Below, in pieces: positions 11,701 through 26,700 of a stretch of DNA of 64,000 nucleotides. Source of the DNA: Arcuatula senhousia (lineage: Eukaryota; Mollusca; Bivalvia; Mytilida; Mytilidae); the NCBI GenBank assembly GCA_963971305.1, contig OZ020303.1, positions 65,162,867 to 65,226,866 of the forward strand. Reading direction: 5' to 3'. Both the position numbers and the translations under genes were made by a program. Position 1 is the stretch's first letter. Every line of letters begins with the position of its first letter. The notes under the pieces were generated by a model. That model did not search any database, had not been told where the DNA came from, and saw nothing but the letters and a program-made list of their open reading frames with translations.

Positions 11701-14700
11701 TATGTACATGTATATGTATGACAAAAAAACAATCATCCATGAAAACTTGACTCGGATAATGCAGTACGTTAAGCCACCAGTTATGTGTTTTTCCCAGGGT
11801 AGCTGCTGAAAACTAAGGTTTGACGGTACATGTAATACTTAAATACTGTGGTTTCATTATTATTTGTGGGGTATAAATTTTCGTGGTTTTCGTTGGTGGC
11901 GTTGACCCACGAAATTTGATACCCCAAGAAAAGAAAATTTAACATTGATCTTTATGCTGCAGACTTTAAATATCCATGAGCTTATTAATTTTTATCAAAC
12001 CACGAAAATTGGTACCCACGAAAATAAATGAATCCACAGTAAGTGAAATAGTTAAGTGAAAATTAAGGAGCCCTACTTCAAGCAACAGTCAAAGGATTTT
12101 CGAATTCTTGTAACTACGGTTATGTTTGTCTATATCTCATAGAATGAAGAAACTATTATAAGACAACTTTTTTTCATACAATGTCATATATATATATATA
12201 TATCTAATACACATCTCATTGCTGTCCCTTGTGAATGATGAAACTTTATTATTGAAAATGTTTTCCACCCAAAGGAAAAAAAACAAAAAAACTAGCAATA
12301 AATTTTGAATTCTAATGGAATCAACTTAGACCAGGATTAGTACCTCCTTCTGGAGTAGAGAAGTCTATGGTAGCACTAGGAGGCCCCGTATAATGGTCAT
12401 TCATCACAGCCACCTGGGCCCTGAGAGCTGTATACGCAGGAAGTCCTGTGATAGCGGCCCTAACATCAGGATGGTAAGAGTTGTCCCCAGCTTCAACAAT
12501 GACATCTACTTCCTCCCATCTGTGTCGACCTTCACTAGATTTCCAATAACGCAACTGTAATATAAAACAACGGTCAGTTTAGGACCGGTTTGACGGATGC
12601 AGGCCTTCCTGTTTGACAGGTAAATTTTGTTAGAAACTGTATGAAACAACAGGCCAAGAAGATTTTTTATAATCGTGCGCCCTCCTGTTGGAATATTTCT
12701 GGATCCCCCACAGTAAAACAACATCATTTTATCCGGTATGACTGACTTGTTTTTGTGATTTTCTCTGGACTATGAGATTGATCATTCAAGTTCAGTAGTT
12801 TTGTTAGTACCATTATTTACACATTTAAAGTTTCAGACACTTTGCTCTTATTTATTTGGTTATATTTCATGCCATAATGTTTAAGCACACAGTTTCAAAA
12901 CATAAGTGTAGATCTAAATATTGTACATGAAAATAAAATGACAACAAGTAGAGGCATAATACAGGTAGCAAGGTACCAAATAGGTACGTGTGTGAAGTCA
13001 TAGCCTGTGAAGGGAAGATACAATACAGGAGTAAATACATGGCTTTTTACATGTGGTTATAAATGAAAAATGATTTTTGGTAGAAATATTGCACAGTGAG
13101 TTACTTCTTTATCCCACATATGAAACGTGATTTAATCATGTTAATAATATTGTTAAAACGCATTTTATTTTTCCGAAATTTCTAAAGAAAAAAACGTGAA
13201 TTTTCAGGTACATACTAAAACAAAAATTTTTGTCCCGTAAAAGCCACGGGACCATATAGTTTCGTACCCGGTAAAAATGTCAATATATTTTACTTTCTTC
13301 TAAATAGAAATTAAAACCCAAAATTTTAATTTTGAGACATACAGAAAATTATGAATTTTGACAAGAAAGCATTGTTTTCAATGAGAAAATCTTTGGTACT
13401 TTGCACTCTACAGAATGACTGAATCCCACCAATTCTTCATAAGAATAATTCAATTTGAGTTATCTTTCTTTGATTATGAAAAATACTTCAATAACTAAAG
13501 AATTTTGTGCAACTGTTAAGAAATTTTCAAATTTTTATCAAGAAACCACCAAAGAAAATTTAGATGAAATTTGATGAATAGAAAATTTCACATAATACCT
13601 CGGATCTCCACTTAATTAAATAGTAAACAATCCTCTATTAATTTACAGAGGATTACACCTTTACACTTTAAAATGCATACCTTATACCCTCTAAATTTTC
13701 CTCTGATTTTATCCTCAGATGTATCCACAGACTCCCAGATAAAGTGGGCTTGGTGTGGCTCTATAGGATGTGTTGTATCTAATCTGAAATCTTTGGGTGA
13801 TAACAAGGGTTCTGAAACAATAAGAATACCTTTGTTAATTCTAGTGTAGAAACAAATTAGCAAGCAATTTATGTTTGAGGCTTTAGTAATTGCACTATTG
13901 TAAATATATTGAAAGTTGGAAAAAATTGTGTTCTTGTTCAAATAATCAAGGCCATTGTGTTTTTTTGTTCTTCAGAACCTATTTTTGTCTCAGACATTTT
14001 TAAAGAGGTTATGGATGATTGTTCAATGTTCACTAGATTTGTCGTGACCATTTTATAACAAGAACAGAAGTTCCAAGGTCCCCTGCAAAGCAACAAAAAT
14101 TCCAAGTCAGCTCTTTAAACAGGAAGTAGATAAGCGACAGACCTGGAAACACATTCCACCATATAAGATTTCTCACTGAAGCTGCAAACCAAATATGAAA
14201 AGCCTGAGAAATCTGTTAGGAAAAAATGTGCAATTGACGGACGCTGCGAATTGCATTGCAGCGGAGGACAATAACATGATGTTTGGGTATCAATGCTTGA
14301 GCTACAAATATCCTGCAATGTGGGTTTTGTTTTGGTTGTACAGAAGCTAGCTTACACACTCTACAACATTTCACCACTTTGTTTAAAAATATTTCATTCA
14401 ACAATTGTAGGCTTATAAATAATCTTAATACATTTTTATGAATTGGTAGATTAATCTATTTTTACAAATCAATGAATAATTTCCTCTGCGTTTTGTCATA
14501 ACTTCTTTTCATTTTGCTTTTCCTTCATACTAACAAGATCATAAACATATGTCCTATCTTTCATTCTATTGTGTAGCCTACATAATACACCAAAGCATCA
14601 AAGGCCAGCTTAACTTTTACTATGACAGAATCAATAGTTTTTACAAACATCTACTACACAATATGTATTCTTAATAGATGGTTGTAAAATTTCTGTCATA

Positions 14701-17700
14701 TCATGAAATATGTCTACTAAATAATTCAAATGTCTTGTAATTTGTTCATATTTGCAATATATCTGCCTATGGATAACTGGGGGACCAGATCAATGGAGTA
14801 CAAATGGAAGATGATCACAAGTGAACTTGGAACCAGTGGAGAAGAAATAACAACATCATTTATGGCTTAGTTAATTCTAATTATTTTCTTCCATACCAAC
14901 AGGCTCTGTGGTTAATTTATGGCCTTTGATCTCAAAACAAAGACTTATTCCTTTCGGTATGGTTTTGAACTCAGACAGAAATTGTCAAAGTCTTAAAAAA
15001 TTGTGCTTCTAATAGCAATACACTGAAGAAACTGACCTTCTAAGAAAACGGATCCTAATGAAATTTGATCATGAGTTCAATAGGAGGATTTTATGTTCCA
15101 TCTTCAAAAGATTGCTCTGATTTTGATATTCAGTCTATATTGCATTAAAGGCAATATTTTCTCGTTAGGTTTTAATAGAACTGAATATTTCATATTGTTT
15201 ACGGAACAAAGTTGTTGGTATAGACATTATTAACCATAAATCATTTGAAGAGTTACAAAGCAAAGGAATTTTTATACATATAGTTTGTGATGGATACAAA
15301 TATATAAAGAAGGAGTTGTTTTGGAAAACAGGTGGTTTTGGGGGTTGTAAAATCAGGTGGCTACCACAGGATACCCCTTTAAGTCCCAAGCTTGCTTTTA
15401 AAACTGTAAGGCAAATTCTCAAAAAAGGTTGTTTTTAACTATAAATGGAGGTTGAAAGTTGCAAGTACAAAGTTGATCTTCATGTTGCAGATCTTTTTGT
15501 AACCTGCTGGAGCTTCTAAAATGGTCACATGATTCATATTTATATAAGACCTACCAGCCTCTCCAGAATGACCTAGTATGATAAATGCTGGTTGATATGA
15601 CTCTCCAATATCATTGATGGCCTTGACCTTGATTTCGTAGAGTCCATAAACATCATTGACATCTATCTCTAGCTGGTTAGCATTCTCGTCGTATACTATT
15701 GTCTTGTTCCAGTACGTGCTACCTTTAGGTCTGTGGTAAACTATGTAGTGTAAACTTGGACCATTGTGTTCTAACCTTGGCATTGGCTGAAAAAGGTCAA
15801 AGTTTATGTCAATATCTTGGGTTTTTAAAACAGTTTGTAGCTAGTTATAAGAAAAGATTTCTGAAATTATGTTAATTAACACTTCAGAGCTTATCTTAGA
15901 AATGTTTGGTTATATAACCTGATCTTTTTAGTATTTTTTAATGTTTTCATCATTGCAATTCTTACTACTTGAGAAAGGGTTATGATCATGTGTTGTGACT
16001 GAATTCTTTTGGCTTACAACTGTCCATTTTGGCAGCATTAACTGTCAAATGATCTTTAATGGTTTGACAAAATTGTACAAGACAAGTTGAGGTTCTTTTC
16101 TGATCTACCCAGAAAGTTATATACATTGAATGCTCAAATAATTCTTTGTTTAATGCAAACCATGCTTCAACCTTGCTGTGAAAATGCAGCTTCTTGCAAA
16201 GCAGTAAATATTGACAAAATTGAGTAGAAATTTTGTAATTTAAACTATTCTGTTCAAAAAGTGAGAGAAGTCTAGCTGTATTGTCAATATCAGCAAGGCA
16301 TTATCTTCCCAATTGATTTAATAGAAAATCTGTATAGAAATATCATGAACACAAGAAATTAAAGCCAAAGAATCGAATGAAAACACTGAAAGCTAATTTT
16401 GTATTCATGTCGGAACCTATTTATCTCAACAAGTAAATTAAACGTGAACATGTAAAAAACATGACACTGAAGATGACCATGTGAAAATCAATTTGATCAC
16501 GATCAGATCACAAGCGATTACTTCTGTCTGATGGGAAATAACAGCCTTTCTCAATTTCCGACCATTATCAGAAATAACCTGTCCGTATTTAGGAATGATT
16601 TTAAGCCTCTGGACAAATTGAATGTGTTATATCATATAGGTTTCATGTCAACTCATAGGTTATGGCTTTGGTCAGGTTTAAATAGACATGGATGCTGTAC
16701 TTAAATAAACTGTTAACACAGAGACATGTCTGGCCTGTCGCAACTGGACACAGTATAAAATGAAGTAAAAATCCTCCTTAAACTGATCTTAACTGATGCT
16801 TAAGCAGCTGCATACCAAATATAAATGGTGAACCATAACTGCTTCATAAAAACACTCATGACATAAGTAAAAAGTTAAAAATTGTAAAATCTCAAAGTCA
16901 GTAGACCGTGACTGCAGGAGCATACAGATAAAATACTTTTGAAATTGATCTGTACTGATGCATACCTAATATCAATGATGTACAATAACTGCTTAAATAT
17001 GTATCATAACTGCTTCATGTTAAACAGACGTAAGAAAAAAGGTTAACCTCGGCCAAATCAGTGTAAAATTTCAAAGTCAGTAGACCATGACTGCAGGAGC
17101 ATACAGATAAAATGCTTTTGAAATTGATCTGTACTAATCCTAATGCACGTGCATACCCAATATCAATGGTGTACCATAACTGCTTCATGTTAAACAGATG
17201 TAAGAAAAAAGGTTAACCTCGCCCAAATCAGTGTAAAATTTCAAAGTCGGTAGACCGTGACTGCAGGAGCATACAGGTGAAATCCTTTAAAAACTGATCT
17301 GTACTGATGCTGATGCAACTGCATACCAAATATCAATGGTGTAACATAACTAGTTCACACAAAACAGACTTAAGCAAAAACTTTAACCAATTGTGGACGC
17401 CGCCGCCGCGGCAGCCATCGCCGGAATCACCATACCTAAGTCTCGCCTTTTGCGACATTCGTTGCAGGCGAGACAAAAACTAGAATATTTTTAAACGAGA
17501 GACATGATGCCACACCTTGCAACATGAAAAGTAATGAAAGTAATTTCAACCTGAAAGTAAACCCTATTTGGAATGAATGGAAAAATGGACAGACAGACAG
17601 ACAAACAAACCCCAACACTCAATGCCCTAGGTAATATTAATTGGCAAGTGAGGGTGGGATAGCAAATCAATGGTCTCTGACATGAGACAAAGATCTAAAT

Positions 17701-20700
17701 AATTTCCTTATTTAACACATTCAAGACCCCTTTGTAAACTTCGAAGTAGGCTAAATGAGGACTGCTTCAAAGGCCATACCCCCACAATAAAACCTGAAGG
17801 GGGATTCATATGTTTGAAATCATGATATTTCTTTCCACAATATTACTCTTACCTCCCATGTTATGATGAGTTTATATTTTTTATCAGTTCTGGTTCCCAC
17901 TTTTTCTGGGTTACGGTCTGGGTGACCAGGAGGTATGGGACAAACATTCTTAGTTGGTGCACTAGGTGCACTATATCCTATAGAATTTCTCGCCAATACA
18001 CGAAATGAGTATGTCCCCCATGGGGATAAGTCTATAGTCCGTGGCACTGGTGCCGATCGTGGAATTTCTTCATAGTTACTGTTCCAGAAATTAGGATTGT
18101 CTGATGTGTTATATTGCACTAAATAGCCGATAATAGGATCACCACCATCACTCCCATCTTTCCAATCTATATCGGCACGATGACTACATGTCACTATCTC
18201 AACATCATAAGGAGGGTCAGGTTTAGCTAAAATATATGAAAGATTAAAGGTTAAAATTATTTGAAATATTCAAGAAATTATAAATGTTTAGTTCATGGTG
18301 CTTCTTTGTGAGTACTAAGATTGTTTTAACTTGCACTATTATTTACACATATGAATGATAATGATAGAAGAGAAATTTGTGTAATATTTATTGAAAAGAA
18401 AGTCCCATATACTGTGGAATCCACAGTAAGTGGGACTTTCCTTTCAATCCACAGTATTTTCAAAGGTATCAACTAGCTTCTGTATTTCCACTAAAAGACA
18501 TTAGAACATTACTTATATAAGGTCATGACTGACAAATATTACTTTTTTATAGAAGACCACAATGAATAACTTAAAAGAATATTTCAATTTCATTTTCTAA
18601 ACCGACTTGTAAGACATTACACAAAAGCAATATTAAACACTAAGCTTTGATATTACAAGATGTTCAATCAAGACCTTAATAAACCAATGCTTCAATGATA
18701 GCATTGCCAATTTAGGACAGAAACAACTATTACATAAATTTCTATTTCACTAACATTTTACCAAAAAGTGCCATAATCATCACATCAGGGAAGGACCATG
18801 GGGTGACAGTTATTGCCAAGTAATGACAGACCATCTATGGAATAAAACATCCCAGGGACAAAACATTGAACAATCAACCAAAGTGATGCCATCACAAAAT
18901 AAATTAAAAAGTGGTAAAAAACATCATTGATCCTCTCCAGGTCAGAGTTCTATTGTTTTGGATTGTTCCGAGCAATGAAGAATTAACTCCGTGTAATTAC
19001 ACCACGTAAAACTCGGCATGTCAAGACGGGAGTTAAGACCTTAATATGGTTATGGCTTTTCAAAACCATTTAATGCCCTTGTCTTTAATTTCTATAGTTT
19101 GGGGAAATTGCGAGCAGTGACTCATGCCAGCTTCAAATGAATCAAACAGGATTTTTAGGGAATTTGACAATTTTGTGTTGCTTTTAAGCAACAAACGCCA
19201 AATTAAAGCTGATAAAATTGCAATTTAGAAATTCTGGTTTTGTCTGATTTGATATTTGTTTTAAATAAATTGAAAAGGAATCACAAAATAGTGAAGAAAT
19301 TTATTTGAATTTCAAATTATCAGTGACATAAAACACATTTAATTTAGATCAGTTTGCCATTTTTAGCCTGGTATCAAATTTAGTCTCAGCCTTTGCAGTT
19401 AATGCTGTTTTTAGAATTTGCAGACCATCAATATATCTTTTCCTTCTATAAACATCAATAAATTGTATGTAAGGATACAAAGCCTTAACATTTATCTTAT
19501 AAATGTGCTTTACCAATAATAATGTGTATTGTATTTAGGACCTCAGGTACACATTTATAAAACTACTTTGATACTTATTAAAATCTAAACTTCAAGTGCA
19601 TGTAGTATTTTTCTTAACAAGTATAAACAAATATATAGACATTTGCTTTAATTGATAAAAAGCTTTTACACATACCATGGCCCTTACTGCCAATGCCAGA
19701 TATATCGGTAGACAATTCCAAAGCATATACCACGGCCCCTAATAAGGGTTTCATTAGATTTCTTTCACATTATTGTTAACAATTCCATATAAGATGATAA
19801 CTGAAAAATCATTTAAAATCATTTTTTGTCTGACAAATTATGATAAGGAAATTGGACCATCAATTTGTTAATTGAGGACACCTTTTTCACAAAACTTCAA
19901 GAGACTTTAGCCTTATATTACATTAAGTTTGCAAATTGAATTTCAAAATGCATACAAATGCAAAACCATTGAAAAATGTTTTAATTGAAATGTAGACTAA
20001 TGAGATCATACATATTCTGAATCTTTTCAAACTATTTAAATGCAATCAAACTAATGTATGTTCTCTGTGTAGAAAAAAATAGACCAGAAAATGATTGATT
20101 GATTGAAATCCTTTGAATCTAAAAAAATGATACTTATGGAGATACCTGCCTTACTTTCAAAGATTAAAAAGACATCAACATGTATCTTCAAAAAAGAAAT
20201 CATTCAATATGTGCAAGACAGCAAGTGGTTATAAACTACAGCATATGTAACACCACAGACTTATTTTATTCAAAACTGTTGTTTAATTATTACTCCCAAA
20301 GTACATGAACTGAACATTTTGTTGACAAAAAAGGAATAAAAGAAAAATTGGACCAATTTGACGGGTTGAGAAAACTATTAAACAGTGTGACTTTTCAGGA
20401 CCGAAAACTGAAAATCCTCCAAAAAGTGCTTAGGTTAGCAGAAATTGGAACATTTTGTAGCCCAAACATATGGTGTTTAAAGCTGTACATAGACTTTCTA
20501 CAAGCTTTTGTTACCTATGTTTACTTAAACTTATAGAATATTGAACAATTTCAAAACATAAAAAAAAATTCTAATTCATAAATGTTGAATCGATTATAAC
20601 CTCACTTAGATTCCTATATGATATAGCTCATAAAACCATTAATATTCCTTTGTTTAACTCTAGTTCTTGCTGGAAGAACAGTTCAAATTTCTGAAAAGGT

Positions 20701-23700
20701 GACTATTAAGAAAACAAATAAGTTTTATAACATTCGGACACATAAAAGACTCATTACTCCATTAAAAAAAGACCACAGAATTTTTCAAAAAGAGCTTTTT
20801 AAAAGCTTGCAATAAAATTTGATGGTTTATGGTACTTAAGTCTTGGCAATTAGTAGAAAGCCTTTCACACTTAGAAATGTTTATGTGCTATTAGATCAAG
20901 ATTATTGGCAATGGTTTTAGTCAGAAGACATCTTTTCCAACTTTGGTATAAAACTTAAACCAAAAAAAGGAGCAACCATTTTACCGCCTCTTTAACATTG
21001 GTGCAGGGAAAAAGAGCTTAAAGGCTGTTAAGGCCAGACACATTCTTAGGTAATAGAGGCTATTTTGAACCATTTTAAGAAGCATTCAAGTTCTATAGAA
21101 ACCATATTTAGATACTGATCAAGTCTTAAACCTTAAACCCTGAATGACTTGTCTCGTCTTGTCCATTTATTTTTTTCAGTTTTATACATTTTTCACTTCA
21201 GTAAGGCCACTTAAAAGTATACTGACCTTAGCACAACTTGAATGATTTTTTATCTTATCTTATTTATGTCACTGAAGCTTTAGGTTAAGCTTCAGCTATA
21301 AAATATGTTGACATTAACATTAGTAGACAGTCCTCATATCCTTCAGAATCAAAGTAGTGCAAACTTATTTTGTTAATTGTTGAAATTGCTGCCTTTTTTG
21401 TAATCAGTGACGGATCCAGGGGGGGGGGGTTTCCGGGGTTGGAACCCCCCCCTTTCCTCTGAAATTTTTAAATTTTTGTGTAGATTTTCAGCAAAATTGG
21501 TCTGGAACCCCCCCCCCCCTTTTGGCCCACAGAACCAAGTATGGAAAATTTCTGGATCTGCCACTGGTAATGGACCTGTTTCTTTAGGTTTTAGAGATTG
21601 ATTGCTCCGTCTGCATTTCTTTGCTCTGACTTCAGAGGATAGAACTTGAGAACATATATATACATGGTAATTAAAGCAGCAGGTTTTAGTAGAAGGACAA
21701 AATTCAAAACTTTTGACATCATACAGTTAATCAAGCAAAGCATAATTCTTCTGATTTCACAACTTACTTTTAACTTTAAGATTAGCTGTAGACTTATCCT
21801 TTACTCCTCGTAATGATGCTATACAGGTATATATTCCATCATCTTCTTTTCTAATGTTATTTATTAACAAAGTTTGTCCATCGTCCAACATTGTATATCG
21901 TGTTGATGATGGCTTTATAGTCATATCTTGGAATTTCCATCGTATGTGGACTATGTTCATATCATTTGGATCTTGTGTTACGATAGGACATGAAAACTTG
22001 ACTAGATCTCCCTGCTTTACTTCTTGGTTCACTAAGGGCACCTTTATTCTTAAATCACCTGTAAGAGAAAAAATAAAAGCATAAAGATCCACTTTTCATC
22101 ACAAAAACAAAACTCAATTAAATTACTCTAGTATATTTGACAAAATCTACATATACCAGTGGCAATTTAATAAACGCAATGGAAAATGGCCACCAGCCTA
22201 AAATGTGACCAGTCTTGGCTGTTCACTGTCTTGTTGTCTCAACCTAACCCTTTGGTAGAATGAAATGAGTGGCTCCCGCAGGGTTAAAAACGATCTGCGA
22301 CCTGAGGGCTTTTTAAGGGCGACTTCCGACCTACACTCCACAAAATTGACCTATGCCAAAAAACGACCTACGACCTCCGCCAAAATATGCCTTTTAAAAG
22401 CGACCTTGCGACCTGAGGGGGGTACCCTGTGGGAGCCTCAAATGAGTGGTAATTTTAATTAGCAGGTAAAAATTCTAACCATAGCTAAGTCATCATAAGA
22501 GAGGTTACATTTCATATACTGTGGTTTCATTATTACATGTATTCGTGGGGAATCAATTTTCGTGGCCTTGACCCACAAAATTTGATACTCTGACAAATAG
22601 GGAATATACCATTTATCTTTATGCTGCAGACTTCATAACCATGAATTTAAGAATCCACGAACTGATACTTTTTCACCAAACCACAAAAATTGGTACCCAC
22701 GAAAATAAATGAATCCACAGTAATTAATTTAGAAATGAGCCTTGAGATGGTAACAGTGAGAAAAGCACTGTTACTTTGCTTTTTGTGATGTGATTTTGTA
22801 GCATGCACAAATTTCCCCTAGATTTCTTCCTTTCTGTTTTTGTTTTTTACATGTTACAATTTTTCTTAATCATTCTCATCCTTCCACTTGGCTAGATTTA
22901 TAAGACAAAGAAAAAGAAAAGAAAAAGACATCATCTTTGAATACATTTTCTAGATTTTTTTTTGTAAAATGGAAGTACAAAACAATTTATCATCCTATTA
23001 TATCATTAAGGATGAAAATAAATGTTCCTTCATAGACTATACTAAGAAATTATCTTCCTATTATTGAGATATCTCTATTGTGTAAATTCAATATTTTGTA
23101 TAGCGATTTAGAAATCTATCATGACACCTCAGTAGAATCTCAAGGAAAAAATCTCTAGGAAATGATTTCCGGTTGAAAAATCAAATTAAGCTTTAAGACA
23201 GCATTTTCCCGTCTATAGATTTAAAACCTTAAATTTCAGTCCTTTCAAAATCAATATTAGTTTTCTTTACAAATTTGCAGGATGCCAATCTTTTTCAATG
23301 CTTAGGATTACTTAAATAGTACTTATTGTAGAGGTTGCATTCAAAATGTCAAGCAACTTAGCTAAATTATATAAGAAAAGAATATAAATGTAAATGCTTT
23401 TTAGTGCAATAAGACTCACTCACTCACTCACTACTTGCAAATTTTTTGCTGTATTTTTTTTTCCCAATTTTATGTCTAAATCATCAGAAAATATAAATTT
23501 GTTGAATAAAATTTATAACACATAAAGATATTTTGTAAAAGCAAAACATTAGGCTCTGCAAGTTGCATGCATGGAGAGAATAATTGATATTGAATAAATA
23601 GCAATTTATCAAATGCATCATTAAGCTTTTAAAGTCATAACTTGTATTTTTTGTGGTGGCAAAACGGCATTTCATTGATTTCAAACTTTTTTAACTGTTG

Positions 23701-26700
23701 AACAGAAATTCCATCTGACTCATTGGAAAGTCTTAAGAGAAAGCTTCTTTACTCCAAATCTCTTAATCCCAATGTTCTAAAACTACCTGTCAAATTCCAT
23801 ATAGAACCAAACAGATCATAAAAAGGCAATGAAATACAGAAGAAATTTAAATATAAATGGGAACTGAAAGCTCAGCCATGAATAAAAGTCTCATCAACGC
23901 AGTAATATGGAGCAATATATCATAATATCGGAACAAAAAGAACATGGAATGAATCAAACTTTTGTCGCTTCTTTACTCTATCTTTCCTGTTACAATTCCA
24001 ATAAAATCATCTTTCTGTCTATTATTCATAAAAGCCCTGTCAATTTATTTTTCCATCTTTCTGAACTGTGAAATGACAAATGGCGACGATTCAACATATG
24101 GTTCGAGATTACCATGTTGAAAAATCTGGTTATGAACCTAATAATAAGATTCAACAAATATAACATTTGGCTAACCAAATCAAAATAATTCAAGACAATG
24201 AGAATTTTCTGAGTCACCCAGTCTATCGTGTAATAGTGTGATCCACTTGTCAACTCGCTTGATTTTTATTTAATTTCCAGTCGCCCATTTCATCTAATTC
24301 TCCAGTTCAACAGAAATGCACAAATTTTAAAACAAATTTCCTTTTAGCCTTAACTCAATTCATAATCAACAAGAAATGAGTAATAGAATATTTAAAAGAA
24401 ATTCAAACTTGTAGAATTCTATTATGACCTCATCCGCCAAAAAATTTAAATTTGAAATTCAAAAAATGCTCATAAAGAACGAGGATAATTTAATTTGCAT
24501 TTGAAAACAGATTGCCAAAAACCCGCATGATATATAAATCTCCCTCAAGATTTGCAGGGATTCCCATAATTTTATCCAAGAACTGAAATCTTACAAATGA
24601 CCAAAATGGCATCTCATATTTCATTAATGAGCTAATAAGGTTGTAGAAAAGCTGTTGTTCTTGAGAGTACTCAATCAAAATCTTAAGATCTCATCATCTG
24701 GTAACTGATTGAACTTTTAGCCAATTAAAGGACATGCGGAAATCAAATCATCATATTTTATAAAAACAAAATTGGCTTCTAAGTCAATCAGCATACACTC
24801 AGACATATAAAACTGTGTACCCTTAATGAGAATATCGTCTAATTGATGAGAAAAAATATCTTAATCAGATAAATCAACTTCTATAAATGGATTTTCTTGT
24901 GTTCAGTTGAGTCTTTCTTGATGGTCATTAACAAAATCTGACAAATTTCAAATTTTTTATATCACAGAACCAGTGGCATTAATTCTGTGCTTAAAACAAA
25001 TTTCTGTAATTGATCTCCTTAAGTGGAAAACATCTAATTTTTTCATCTTCTGAAGTTTTTTCTTAAATTTAAAGTGAAAAAGAAAATCATAATTAAACCC
25101 GAGTTGATCCAGGAAAAACTGCAGAAGGTTTTTTTTTTCTCTTTTTTTTGTATTTCCAGTGGCAGGTTTTAAGGAGGGGCCTAATAATGCCTCTTTTCTT
25201 CCCTATTCCGAAAAAGCTTGAAACGGTGGGGCGAGGGCTTAAGTGTGACATTAGGCCTGGGCCAGTCTCCTTGACAAGTTATAATTCTCCCCAAACTGAT
25301 TGCATTTTCTATGTACTAAAACACAACCATAAAAAATAAATCAATACCTCAGATAAAAAAAAAAGGTTGTTTTTCAACTCTTGTCAATTTATCATAACCT
25401 TAAAATACTGCCAATACCAGATCATCATGTTAAATTTACTTGTACTGTATGACACAAAATATGCATTATCTTAACCATGTCAGCGATAAAAATTTTCCAC
25501 AAAAGAAATTCTTGTCAAAAGCTTCTAATCAATTAATAGAACTGTATACAATGTACACAAATGTAACTGAATAGAACTCTCCGATACAATTTCTATACTC
25601 AACAACTACCTTGCGATGATTTGAGTTGGGAATTGTGACTTTGGAATCAATCATTGTCCAAGTTTCCCACAGAGCATATACCAAGATTACATTTGGACTG
25701 AATCAATTCTTTTTTACCTAATATCTATAGCATAGACTATGGAAAACTCAGAATGAACTCAATAGAATATCACCAGCATATTTTGAAAGGACTAGTTGTT
25801 CAAATACTGTATGTTGTCAACTTGTCAGATTTTGTTTCCATGCTGACCTTAAGAGCACCAATATGTTAAGAATGTCAGCAATTAGCTTTGAAGTCTAAAA
25901 ATAAGATGCATCTAAATTGAGACAGCTAAAGTATTAATGCATTAATATGATACAACTTTGTTTTGTTTTCTGCTTTCTAATGAACTCTATAGTTACATCC
26001 AAATATTCCAGGAGTGTATTATTTCTTGATCTAATACCAAAAAAACTTTAACATGCAAAGAGATAAATGACAAATCACCATCTAATATCAGAACAGAATT
26101 TCTCATAGGTCCTTACAAACCTTGTTTGGATAAAACGATAGTAATTAAGTTAACATGAACATACAGTCTCGAAGGAATAACTCAAATGAGCTTATTTGAC
26201 CCACAGAAATGATACAACAATGTACATGTAATCGTAATAATATAGTTACATCATGTTGTTCCATAGTTATTTGATAAAAGGGTTCATGTCTGACATTTAC
26301 TCCTTATTGTTTAATTACAGTCGCAGGTCAAAAATTATAGAAATTTAAGGATGAAAACCCTAAGAGATCATTGTCTTTTGTTGTTGACTCTCTTTTGTGT
26401 TGGTTTGTTGTAGTGTTTGTTTGCAGTATATTTAGTATCCATATACTGAATATGAACTTGTCACAACTGGCTTGTGGTAAATTATACCATTACCAATAAA
26501 ACTGTTTTATCAGCTAGGATTACTGAATGTTGCCATCTTTGGTGTACACTAAACTAATCTGTTTTTAAAATGCCCGTTGTTAATCATCACTTTCTTATTT
26601 TTGATTTTAACAGTGGCAGATCATCCCACTTTCCCTTGAAATATTTGTTATTATGATGTATTTTTTTTTATAAAATTCAGGTCAGTACCTCAGTGGACTA

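Noticed and set aside
12506..12727. ORF overlapping exon 6 in another frame
   Set aside because: Shadow of the real exon; the splice acceptor at 12555 and the FN3 reading frame exclude it.
21757..22092. ORF starting at an intronic ATG (22092) that runs into the Ig exon, with a weakly hydrophobic start
   Set aside because: A strong acceptor (TCTCTTACAG) lies between the ATG and the Ig sequence and the phase fits the separate signal exon at 55829-55895. Possible in principle as an alternative start but weaker.
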